DNA from: a virus
Virus record (IMG/VR): IMGVR_UViG_3300044695_004673
Coordinates: 1-23,916 of that record
Length of the DNA stretch: 23,916 bases
Reading direction: 5' to 3' (one strand)
Shown here: positions 17,301 through 23,916 of the stretch, piece after piece
How positions within the stretch are numbered: position 1 is the stretch's first letter
How the letters are laid out: every line of letters begins with the position of its first letter
Notes under the pieces: model-generated
Told to the model about the DNA's origin: nothing
Databases searched by the model: none
What the model saw: only the letters and a program-made list of their open reading frames with translations
Made by a program: the position numbers and the translations under genes

Positions 17301-19721
17301 CGGTGTACGAGCATTGTTTTTAGTTTCAGCAACGGAATTACCAGCCATTACCTGACCAAACCCAGCATTTTTCTTAATTGATACTATATCGTCATCTGGA
17401 AATGATACATAAGCACCCGATAGCGTTACGTCCGCCAATGGTGAAGAATTAATATCACCATTTCCTGTTGTATCAATAGCAAAATTATTATCACCAGATG
17501 TACCACAATCGCATGTTGAACAATCAGGATAGGTTATCATTGGTAAATTAAATGACGGAAATTTAAATTTTCTAATCTTATTATATAAAAGAGTAATTCC
17601 GGCAATTAAAACCCCATTAAGTATTATTTTACCTATAGTAGGAGCTACGTCTAATAATGTTGCCCCAAAAGTTAAAGTTGATTTAATAAAGGCGTTTGTA
17701 AGGTCAATAAGTAACCAATATACATTAGTCGCAGCATACGCAGCAAGTAATATTAATATTAAAGGTGCAAAGTTATTCCATAAAAATTTAACAATATGAT
17801 ATACTATAATAATTAAACCACCAATAATTCCAAATATTTGAAAAAATATTGAAACTATAAAATATAACAAATCAAAGTTTCTTACTCCATCGTTAATTGG
17901 GAATTTATTTATTTCTGAATCACAACTTCGGTCTAATATTTCTTTAATAGATAAGAATCTACTTCTATTGGTACCCTTTCTATACTCATCAATTAATTGT
18001 GCGGTTGTATAAACTTTGTTATAATTTAATTCATAGAAAAAATCTTGACAACTTATTGCTTCGGTTTTGTTTGGATAATCATCCCAATCTAATGAAAAGG
18101 CGTATGACCTTTGAAATAAAGAAAAATTATAATTGTAATTGTTAAAATTAAGTGTTACAGTTTGTGGTGTTTCAATTACTTTACCATTTACAACATCTGT
18201 TGTTGTTTTCTTTTCAATCGTAATCTCTAATGTTTCATTTCCATTTGGTAAATCAACCCATTTTGAATTGTCAACAACATTATTAATTTTATAAGATATA
18301 CTTTTATATTCACCCAAAACTGAACTGATTAATAACGCTCTTCCACCTGAACCAAAATCAGATGATGTAAAAGTTTTTGTTTCAATTAATTTAGTGTTAT
18401 CACCAAATATTGGTGAAAATGTTGTAGTCTCATCACTTAGCGTTGATGGGTCAGTTCCACCATCCCACCCATATTCTTTAACATTTGGTACCAAAAAGTT
18501 TCCACGTAATAAACTACCTTTTGGATTAAAGACAGAAAGATTTAATAAGTTTGGACCAATAATACTACTTGATGTTTGTATTGCCCCAACTTCTTTTTCA
18601 CCTTCATTTGTTTTAACTTTAAATCTATACTTACCCTTAGTTGGAATACCAACACTTGGGTTATCTGAAAATATTAATTCGCCAAATTCATTTGTTGTTA
18701 CATAATCTAAATTCATTGGTACATCAACAACAAAGGCACCATTTTCATCAATTACTTTACCACCTTGTTCTAATTGATATTGTTCTAATATTGGGTCGCC
18801 ATTAAGATTGGTATTTATTGTTTGTCTTACAGCTAAAATTCTACCAGGTCCAGCAACCATACCACACAAGTCACCTTGTTCTGAACTTGGTTTACAATTG
18901 TTTTTCAACATGACATCATCGTTAGATGTCATGATTGAACCCATAAAGGTTGCCGTAGGCTCAATCGTGATATTTGAATCTCTTAAATCAAAATCAACTC
19001 TTGTAATTCCAACATCACAAACATCTCCTGTTCCCCAAAATGAGGAAACTGAAATACTTCTTCTTTGATTAACAATCTGTGGTAATGATGATAAATCAAC
19101 TGAACTTTTAAATTGGTTACCGTCAAATTGTTTTGGGTTACCAAGATTCATTCTGATTAAATCTGTTGGTCTCAATGAGAAACAACCCATGTCAGATAAA
19201 TCCAAGTCCAACATTACTTGTTGATTTCCTAAAGGAACACCAACAATCATGTAGTCACCCGATTCATTTGTCTTTACAGTGTACTTGTAATATTTTTCAT
19301 ATATTTGTAATACCTCTGTTCTTGTTAAAACGTCATCTCTTGTTGGGAAAGTACCTGTGGCTGCGTGTCCTTCATACGAAGGTGTATATGGTAGTAAGTT
19401 ATATCTATAACCATCTTCATTTTTATCTGTAACATTCTTATAAGGATATAATGCGGATATTACTGGGTCATTTTGGTCAACAGCGTCAATTGGTACAAAC
19501 ACCGATACTTTAGCATTTGGTACCCCGTATCCACCGTTGGCAATTACACGACCAACAACAACACCGTAGTCAGAACAAAAGCTTCTATACACATCAGATT
19601 GTGTAAGTTTCAAAGAAAGAATTTCCAAGAAATCAAAATCTTGGTCAACTTGTACTTTGATGGTTTTGTCAGATTGTGTACTATTTCCTACCGATGTTCG
19701 TATCCTATAAGTTTTAGGCAT
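14391..19721 (-). CDS. Very large baseplate-locus protein with internal membrane-like segment (1776 aa)
   Basis: This is the largest gene of the window. Residues ~50-190 look like a carboxypeptidase-regulatory/Ig-like fold (VVGRVIANGGYGVPNAKV...SGDYMIVGVPLG). Residues ~290-375 hold a second such segment (KVIDENGAFVVDVP...KGKYRFKVK). Residues ~612-714 are strongly hydrophobic, with about three or four membrane-spanning stretches (for example IIGGLIIIVYHIVKFLW, APLILILLAAYAATNVYWLL, IILNGVLIAGITLLY). Just after them comes CSTCDC at residues 734-739. The C-terminal ~1000 residues are Asn/Thr/Gly-rich beta material. No known tail protein of this architecture comes to mind. Possible roles are a membrane-penetrating or pore component, or a large baseplate hub; both are guesses. 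It starts at ATG 19721 after a 70-base gap. Confidence 0.88.
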   Translation of the reverse strand: MPKTYRIRTSVGNSTQSDKTIKVQVDQDFDFLEILSLKLTQSDVYRSFCSDYGVVVGRVIANGGYGVPNAKVSVFVPIDAVDQNDPVISALYPYKNVTDKNEDGYRYNLLPYTPSYEGHAATGTFPTRDDVLTRTEVLQIYEKYYKYTVKTNESGDYMIVGVPLGNQQVMLDLDLSDMGCFSLRPTDLIRMNLGNPKQFDGNQFKSSVDLSSLPQIVNQRRSISVSSFWGTGDVCDVGITRVDFDLRDSNITIEPTATFMGSIMTSNDDVMLKNNCKPSSEQGDLCGMVAGPGRILAVRQTINTNLNGDPILEQYQLEQGGKVIDENGAFVVDVPMNLDYVTTNEFGELIFSDNPSVGIPTKGKYRFKVKTNEGEKEVGAIQTSSSIIGPNLLNLSVFNPKGSLLRGNFLVPNVKEYGWDGGTDPSTLSDETTTFSPIFGDNTKLIETKTFTSSDFGSGGRALLISSVLGEYKSISYKINNVVDNSKWVDLPNGNETLEITIEKKTTTDVVNGKVIETPQTVTLNFNNYNYNFSLFQRSYAFSLDWDDYPNKTEAISCQDFFYELNYNKVYTTAQLIDEYRKGTNRSRFLSIKEILDRSCDSEINKFPINDGVRNFDLLYFIVSIFFQIFGIIGGLIIIVYHIVKFLWNNFAPLILILLAAYAATNVYWLLIDLTNAFIKSTLTFGATLLDVAPTIGKIILNGVLIAGITLLYNKIRKFKFPSFNLPMITYPDCSTCDCGTSGDNNFAIDTTGNGDINSSPLADVTLSGAYVSFPDDDIVSIKKNAGFGQVMAGNSVAETKNNARTPSYNNTLGEYFWSRNNLPIPERINLYNTKGHYFNNLRKAGGGSNRIKVYPNYIDNGGKTSFTNAQFYEDQPMVFLVDPNALTTFQTGNLITFVNLSQTYDVNTLSASTVQNGLNNYSVTGTTIPSGTTSLNISYANPDGSGTIKKPFNIAQTLYNDGVGSYTFPSDIEYHQVVTATTVGAIQNIVNSKTQAQDATLYESSFYNRIINGQMQVYFHNVKDENNENPKSDYGNPPILTPLQLIENYKNLGVVILMKGVDPYTTRQKTKIDISKPFGLVDGSMVVESDYKLNIPIAENLNLLRHDSLVNNNVTLFNQSYVFTPSTGSGAFKYSAYTTHNHSLYSSFDNGHDSTNTTIGVTSTTNSIGFQIPGPMGYYAAGTNVQSGDFAGLNTYVSGPNGYYTNEYVEGGGLMARICIGGLEVPGDVSGGIGCGAGRITYNTNVYSTGITLDMSTSSKIIMRSDRLPRSSSFDNRFVFAQNKAFSVFAISDSGASTEIAGNVTSNSDYSTNNAVDFEQAYGTGTTSVMSSFSCPTIVPLGAYTQNAGAGMKVKPKTDSVYYTDGDTEYPIITNGCYTLVAKDLAISADLKSFAEWKSRFLMGFAICRNVFGMTFTNNWINGVLYMPGFQNDKIYPGIQTTNPTYLYCRQKIVFKEENNSFFYRSSPFNGNTGTFVGMQNTQVADNFGNVQFLGNPTTVVDLGPKDNIIKNICAQPEFQGYVADRLKATSFQGVSDLMQYFIISRLTNADFLDRLLSLGDSSISELFSRPAQKIDGDFAQLNSINNEIGVIPFSPESYSEANLFYGATPKPVVGVFFSSDTVTRDYISPGREIFIDTSTKFGYNTFGHKTQVVPMYRWEIKQNGTSPSMFGGEENNWITSGIIYTTPYQGIDRLNDSTYFPSFVKHPTGQRPGYIYSSLESKDSNGNVTGFTYDGFYKLPDNRIVVGAPYHFYFGLKKGKTAFDIFVTKNLINI

Positions 19722-19734
19722 AATTGTTCTTTCT

Positions 19735-19767
19735 CATAAATAGTTAATCTCTTATTTTACAAAAATA
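19735..19767 (-). promoter_or_regulatory. Possible promoter region before the 1776-aa gene
   Basis: On the minus strand the gap contains TATTTTTG (19767-19760), which fits the Bacteroidota -7 consensus TAnnTTTG, about 38 bases before the ATG. It also contains TATTTATG (19742-19735), which recurs before the 505-aa gene at 4330-4323. I see no matching -33 TTG element at the expected spacing, and such A/T words arise often by chance here. Treat as tentative. Confidence 0.25.
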
Positions 19768-19791
19768 GTTGAAGTAATTTCCTTGTGAAGG

Positions 19792-21609
19792 TTATTGTTT
19801 CACACGGACACCGATATCCGTATTGGAATATCTGATTTGATAAAATTCTGTTGGTTCTGCGTAGATAATATCGTCAATTAACTTAATTTGTTTTGTAGTT
19901 GAATCTTCGTATTTTTGAGCTGTTTGTGATGATGAATACTTACCACCCACTCTTCCAAACACCTTAACATCAGATATATTAATAACACCTTCAATATTTT
20001 GAACTATACTTTTGATTTCAGATATTAAAACATTTTGACCAAATTCTCTTGCTTGTGGTAACATATAATCATTAACTTTTGTAATAACATCAGAAATGAT
20101 TGAGTTTTGGTTTGTATTTTTTGCAATAGAAATATAAATTTCAAATGCTAAATCAATAACTTTACCAGTTGTAACACTAACATAGTCATTCATCATTCGG
20201 TAATTTGATAAATAAGTTGCAACATTATCTTTTAATACTGTTGGTACATTTTGTGTCATTTTACCATTAGTATCCTGTGTTAATAATACAACATTTATTT
20301 TGTTATTATTTTCTATAATACCTACTTTAGCTGGTATTCCGAATTGTCCTGGCATTTTTTGTATTAAAGAATAATAGTCACCAATTGTTACCGCTCTGTT
20401 TTGTGATGAGAAATTAAATGTAACTAAGTTTCTTACTTCTTCAACTGATGGTGGATTTGCACCTCCAATAGCTGCGGTTACGTTGGTACATTGAATTGAG
20501 TTTCTAACTGCGTTTGCGATTTCAGATGACGCACCGTTAACATCAAACAATACATTACCAACAGTATTGATAACATTGACACCAACATTGCTTTCAAGTC
20601 CACCACCAACTCTGTATTGAATAAATAAAGTAGTATTTGGTGTTGGGATATAACCCAAACTTAAATTATTTTGATAATCATTAATTCTCAGTGGTACACC
20701 TGTTTGTGCAAAAGCGGCTAATTGGTCATCAGCGGATGTATTACCACCACCAAATGTTAACTTCAAAAAGTTTTCAGGTGTAAACTCAGTAATAAATTTA
20801 TTGCTAGTTCTAATATATTTTCCGACCTTAATATTTGATTGGTCAGTTGTTTTTCCTGGGTCAGGAATAAAAACAGTGTCTTCGGCTAAAGCTGGAACTT
20901 CATACCACTTACCAACAGGACTTAAAAATTCTTGGTATGCTGGAATGTTATTATAGGTTATACCATCTTTTTGTATAATTGACAAAACGTTAACAACATT
21001 TCTTTCGGGTAAATACAAACTTAAAAATGGTGTCGCATCTGCCGATGTAATAACTTTCTTGAATACTTTTGTAATACCATTAACTACTACTTCTCTTTTT
21101 ATAATGTTATAACTTTGAACGTTGTTTGACGCATCTAAAATTGGTATTACTTTTTGGTTTGCAATTCCTGATGAACTAAATGCTGAAGAGAAATTAATAT
21201 CATTTGGATTTTCAAATGTTTGTCCCGCACCAACAAATTGCGAACCCGCTTTTAGTACACCCATATAATCAGGGTTTGGTCTATCACCAAATACAGGTAC
21301 ATTAATACTAATGTCACAAACTGCTATTGATGGTCTATTACCAGGTATTTTTAAACCGTAAGTTCTTGCGATGTTATAAATTGAACTTCTTTGTTTGGCA
21401 AATTCAAGAACCGTCTCTTGAATACTTCTGTCAATATGATAATGTAAGTTATCGGTTACGGCAGCGTTTAAATCCATCAATACTGAAAAAATTGATGCAT
21501 CATTAAAATTGTCAATTAATTCAGGATAATACTGTCTAGTATAATCAATAAGTTCTTGTCTTATAGCCGCAAAATCTCGGACGGTATAGGATATTCTTTT
21601 CTCAGCCAT
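19792..21609 (-). CDS. Baseplate wedge protein, T4 gp6-like / baseplate J-like (605 aa)
   Basis: The N-terminus reads YTVRDFAAIRQELIDYTRQ, then DNFNDASIFSVLMDLNAAV and a helix ending SIQETVLEFAKQR. This is the hallmark order of gp6/J-family wedge proteins. Around residues 404-416 it has AVTIGDYYSLIQKMPG, another family signature, and the C-terminal ~120 residues (ISEIKSIVQNIEGVINISDV) match the expected end domain. Length 605 aa compares with about 660 for T4 gp6. The protein forms the wedge ring that joins neighbouring wedges in contractile baseplates. It lies five bases after the gp25-like gene. The start MAEKRISYTV is secure. Confidence 0.93.
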   Translation of the reverse strand: MAEKRISYTVRDFAAIRQELIDYTRQYYPELIDNFNDASIFSVLMDLNAAVTDNLHYHIDRSIQETVLEFAKQRSSIYNIARTYGLKIPGNRPSIAVCDISINVPVFGDRPNPDYMGVLKAGSQFVGAGQTFENPNDINFSSAFSSSGIANQKVIPILDASNNVQSYNIIKREVVVNGITKVFKKVITSADATPFLSLYLPERNVVNVLSIIQKDGITYNNIPAYQEFLSPVGKWYEVPALAEDTVFIPDPGKTTDQSNIKVGKYIRTSNKFITEFTPENFLKLTFGGGNTSADDQLAAFAQTGVPLRINDYQNNLSLGYIPTPNTTLFIQYRVGGGLESNVGVNVINTVGNVLFDVNGASSEIANAVRNSIQCTNVTAAIGGANPPSVEEVRNLVTFNFSSQNRAVTIGDYYSLIQKMPGQFGIPAKVGIIENNNKINVVLLTQDTNGKMTQNVPTVLKDNVATYLSNYRMMNDYVSVTTGKVIDLAFEIYISIAKNTNQNSIISDVITKVNDYMLPQAREFGQNVLISEIKSIVQNIEGVINISDVKVFGRVGGKYSSSQTAQKYEDSTTKQIKLIDDIIYAEPTEFYQIRYSNTDIGVRVKQ

Positions 21610-21614
21610 TTATG

Positions 21615-22073
21615 TTAAATATTTATAATTACAAAATCTTTTGTTTGAAATGCGTTATCGCTAATTGTATAATCAATTCTCATTTTAGCCGTATACTCTG
21701 AAGTGTTTCTACCGGCAACTCTATAAACACCATTTCCTAAATTTTCTGTGTTTAAAGTACCAACTGATTCATACTCATCATATGGTAAAACAATAATATC
21801 ATTAATAATTAAATTAGGAATATACTTACTAACATTATCTCTGATATCATCTTTAATTGACTCAAACGTGACACCATCTAATGGTTCAAAAATAAATTCA
21901 TAAATTTTAGTACCGAAATCAGGTAAATAATATCTACTACCTTTTCGGGTTAAAATCAAATGAATTAAATTACTTCTTATTTCTTGGTCAGGATTTTGAG
22001 ACAAAGAAAGGTAATCCCCTTTTAACGAATCATTAAAAGGAAAATTAATACCATAAGTTACACCATTAGCCAT
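21615..22073 (-). CDS. GPW/gp25-family baseplate wedge protein (152 aa)
   Basis: Residues ~40-68 contain LILTRKGSRYYLPDFGTKIY followed by EFIFEPLD. This corresponds to the TTRKGSRPFDPEFG region of T4 gp25 and the GPW/gp25 family consensus. A helix (SIKDDIRDNVSKYIPN) and C-terminal strands follow. The length is slightly above the 132 aa of T4 gp25. In contractile tails gp25 anchors the sheath start to the wedge and contacts gp6; the gp6-like gene is next. The ATG at 22073 overlaps the DUF5522-type gene by eight bases (ATGGCTAA), suggesting translational coupling. Confidence 0.94.
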   Translation of the reverse strand: MANGVTYGINFPFNDSLKGDYLSLSQNPDQEIRSNLIHLILTRKGSRYYLPDFGTKIYEFIFEPLDGVTFESIKDDIRDNVSKYIPNLIINDIIVLPYDEYESVGTLNTENLGNGVYRVAGRNTSEYTAKMRIDYTISDNAFQTKDFVIINI

Positions 22074-22254
22074 TGTCTATAAATATAGTTGTATTTCCTT
22101 TTTTGTGAGCAGGAAAAAAAGGACAATGTCTACAACCATTACCACAACAACTACCCCTCCTTAAATGAAACTCTTTTGTAAACACATAAATTCCATTTTT
22201 AATATAAAAATCAGAAGGGAGAAGTTTTTGACTTCCCCCTTCCGAATTATTCAT
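22066..22254 (-). CDS. DUF5522-type Cys-rich small protein (62 aa)
   Basis: The core DFYIKNGIYVFTKEFHLRRG followed by SCCGNGCRHCPF matches DUF5522, a small family of unknown function widespread in Bacteroidota. Cys 36, 37, 41 and 44 with His 43 look like a metal-binding knuckle. The ATG at 22254 is preferred. It lies 13 bases after the reductase stop, whereas the only longer option is a GTG at 22311 inside the reductase gene that adds no family sequence. The 5' coding part folds into a strong hairpin (separate entry). Neighbours are the class II ribonucleotide reductase upstream and the gp25-like gene downstream. Function is unknown; a redox or metal-related role beside the reductase is only a guess. 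Confidence 0.85.
   Translation of the reverse strand: MNNSEGGSQKLLPSDFYIKNGIYVFTKEFHLRRGSCCGNGCRHCPFFPAHKKGNTTIFIDNG
22206..22242 (-). terminator. Terminator-like or attenuator hairpin inside the start of the DUF5522-type gene
   Basis: On the minus strand, 22242-22231 (GAAGGGGGAAGT) pairs with 22225-22214 (ACTTCTCCCTTC) through 12 base pairs with one G-U, closing a five-base CAAAA loop. The stem is followed by TGATTTTTAT (five-U run 22210-22206). It lies 26 bases after the reductase stop, within codons 4-15 of the small gene. It has the form of a rho-independent terminator, but the sequence is also coding, so partial read-through (attenuation) is the better reading. Confidence 0.6.
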
Positions 22255-22267
22255 AGTTTTATTTTGA

Positions 22268-23916
22268 TTACTTGATTTCACAAGCTCCACCAACACAAGC
22301 CAATTCACCACTCAAATCTGTGTTGTCTTGTAATTCAACAACTTTTGATAAGTCAATTGACTGTAGTTTAGAGAATAATCTTTCATATTCTTCTTTAGTA
22401 CAATCCTCAAACGGTGCTTGGATATAACTGCCACCATCATGAGGTAAAACTGACAAACCATTATAGAAGTCACGATTTTCCCACATCCACTCACCTGCCA
22501 ATTCCCAATCTTCGTTTTTCAAACTGATTGTTGCAGATACGTTGTGTGTGTTTGAACCAGTTCTGTGACCAGGTCTAACCCATTCTTGTGTAATTTTCTT
22601 AACACGGTCCAATAATTGGAAAGGTGACTCTGTTCTTAAAATTGCTCCTTCAGGTGCTTTTTGTGGAACTGAAATAACCGCAGTATCATGTGGTCTAAAA
22701 TATTCATCTTCAACCAACTCAGGGTGATACATCGCTAAGTGTTGGTAAATAGCTTCGTTCTTACCTACACGAACTCTACGAACATAATAGTCGTTGTGCC
22801 ATGCATGGATACCTGAAGATGTTCCCAATGTCAAAGATGTAGTTCCTGCTGGTTTTACAGTAGTTGTACGAGCTGATTTGTTAATACCAATCAACTCAGC
22901 AACTCTTGCATTTTCTTCTTTAACAAGTTTAGCAGCTTCTTTCATGTTATAACCTAATACAACACCCGAACCAATACCTGTCATAGATACTCCAATCAAT
23001 GCTTCTTTTTCAGTTGTACGTTTCCATACATCTCTCAAGTAATGGAAATCAGTATATCCTGCTTGAAGTGTTCCGATGAACGCCGCAGCTTTAACACGGT
23101 TGTTCAAATCTTCTTGTGATTCAATGTCAGAAACATTTACCTCACATAAGTTACAGAATTGGTTTGGTCTCAATGCAATTTCACAACATGGATTAGTTCC
23201 CCAATCTTTATCATTTGTAAAATAGATGCCAGGTTCACCAGCTCCTGAAGCTTCAACACGTTTCCACAAATCTAAGAAAAATTCTTTTGTGATTTTGTGT
23301 CTAACCAATGCTGCAGAATTGTTTGCTCTACCTCTTTGTGGGTTTGTTTCCCACCATGTACCTGACTTACAAGAAATCATTTCTTGGTCATCAGCACTAA
23401 ATAAGGAAATGAGTGCCGCCCTTCGGATTCCTCCGGCAAGAACTGCGTCAGCAATGTGACATACCATATCGTGAACTTCAATTGGTGTCATTTTATCACC
23501 ATCTTCTTTTGCGTCCAACATACCTTTTAATTTGTGAAGACAATCTTTCAAAGGTTGTGGTCCTGGTGCTTTACCACCTGATGTTACAAGTTGGGCACCT
23601 TTTGGTCTAATATCTGAAAAATCAAATTCAGGTGTTGATAAATTTTCACCAAAATAAGATTTCATTAATACTTTGATTGCGTCTGCCCAACCTTCAATTG
23701 AATCACCAACTAAGAATCTTCTTGTTCTATTTGTGTTAGGTTTTCTAATTTCAGGTAGTTTTTCTACGTGATGTTTCTGTACTGAATAACCAACACCTGT
23801 TCCACCTAACAATAAGAACATACTTTCAGCAAATGCGTCTAAGTGGTCAATCGGTAAATAAGCACAGTTGTAAATTCTGTTTGGTGAAATTTCAATTGGT
23901 TTACCACCAAACTGCA
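22268..23916 (-). CDS. nrdJ: Class II (adenosylcobalamin-dependent) ribonucleotide reductase, C-terminal part
   Basis: The frame is open to the window edge (31 codons beyond the internal ATG at 23821), so this is a partial gene: about 548 residues of a family usually near 700-740. It makes deoxyribonucleotides, using B12 to form the thiyl radical. Visible motifs: PNRIYNCAYLP (23864-23866 encodes the first redox Cys); MFLLLGGTGVGYSVQ; GGIRRAAL; NPCCEI (thiyl-radical Cys at 23186-23188, Glu two residues on); FCNL, the second redox Cys; PGHRTGSNTHNVSAT; and a C-terminal CVGGACEIK, the C-x4-C shuttle pair typical of class II enzymes. Common in large phages, it supplies precursors for genome replication. 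The residue after the radical Cys is Cys instead of the usual Gly. It ends 13 bases before the DUF5522-type gene. Confidence 0.94.
   Translation of the reverse strand, partial: QFGGKPIEISPNRIYNCAYLPIDHLDAFAESMFLLLGGTGVGYSVQKHHVEKLPEIRKPNTNRTRRFLVGDSIEGWADAIKVLMKSYFGENLSTPEFDFSDIRPKGAQLVTSGGKAPGPQPLKDCLHKLKGMLDAKEDGDKMTPIEVHDMVCHIADAVLAGGIRRAALISLFSADDQEMISCKSGTWWETNPQRGRANNSAALVRHKITKEFFLDLWKRVEASGAGEPGIYFTNDKDWGTNPCCEIALRPNQFCNLCEVNVSDIESQEDLNNRVKAAAFIGTLQAGYTDFHYLRDVWKRTTEKEALIGVSMTGIGSGVVLGYNMKEAAKLVKEENARVAELIGINKSARTTTVKPAGTTSLTLGTSSGIHAWHNDYYVRRVRVGKNEAIYQHLAMYHPELVEDEYFRPHDTAVISVPQKAPEGAILRTESPFQLLDRVKKITQEWVRPGHRTGSNTHNVSATISLKNEDWELAGEWMWENRDFYNGLSVLPHDGGSYIQAPFEDCTKEEYERLFSKLQSIDLSKVVELQDNTDLSGELACVGGACEIK

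Noticed and set aside
18394-19739. Plus-strand open frames of 86-103 codons opposite the 1776-aa gene
   Set aside because: They are short antisense frames over a long, well-supported gene, with no recognisable domains and no operon context on that strand.
19780-19790. CCTT-CAC-AAGG inverted repeat after the gp6-like gene as a terminator
   Set aside because: The stem is only four base pairs and no U-run follows it directly.
21620-21627. Exact T4 late-promoter word TATAAATA on the minus strand before the gp6-like gene
   Set aside because: It lies inside the last codons of the gp25-like gene, only 10 bases before the ATG, leaving no leader. Such A/T words are frequent here, and no sigma-gp55-like system is known for this phage.
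22255-22311. GTG-initiated 81-aa form of the DUF5522-type protein
   Set aside because: The extra 19 residues lie in the reductase coding sequence and carry no family sequence; the ATG at 22254 follows the reductase stop.

Overview
The window looks like part of a large, AT-rich, tailed-phage (myovirus-type) genome, either a virion genome or a prophage. Every supported gene lies on the minus strand, packed end to end with overlaps or gaps of a few bases, so the genes are transcribed from high to low coordinates. Three signs point to a Bacteroidota (flavobacteria-like) host. One structural protein is built of tandem SprB-type repeats. A small DUF5522-type protein, a family common in Bacteroidota, is present. 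Most starts have no recognisable Shine-Dalgarno sequence and sit in A/T-rich leaders. The host is an inference.

Reading in the direction of transcription: (1) 22268-23916 is the C-terminal part of a class II (B12-dependent) ribonucleotide reductase, cut by the window edge. (2) 22066-22254 is a 62-aa DUF5522-type Cys-rich protein. Its first codons form a strong hairpin followed by a U-run, a possible boundary between the nucleotide-metabolism gene and the virion genes. (3) 19792-22073 holds a gp25-like and a gp6-like baseplate wedge protein. (4) 9744-19721 is a block of five proteins I cannot assign to named families: 1776 aa with an internal membrane-like segment, 591 aa, 288 aa, 367 aa with a PKD-like motif, and 303 aa. 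(5) 6823-9744 is a 973-aa protein with a gpI/gp7-type wedge signature. (6) 1-6823 is an adhesin or fibre-like module: a seven-repeat SprB-type protein, a small Cys-rich protein, a 505-aa protein with about 30 PTNT motifs, and a very long mosaic protein (over 920 aa, running off the left edge) in which folded domains alternate with Pro/Thr repeat linkers.

The gene order fits a contractile-tail baseplate (gp25, gp6, a gp7/gpI-like protein) with several large uncharacterised components between the wedge genes, followed by host-contact proteins. Four junctions (14391, 9744, 6823, 4700) use the same one-base stop/start overlap TAATG, and others overlap by 4 or 8 bases, which suggests translational coupling of a late operon. 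No tRNA, rRNA, CRISPR array, transposase or integrase was seen. No gene-free stretch exceeds about 80 bases.
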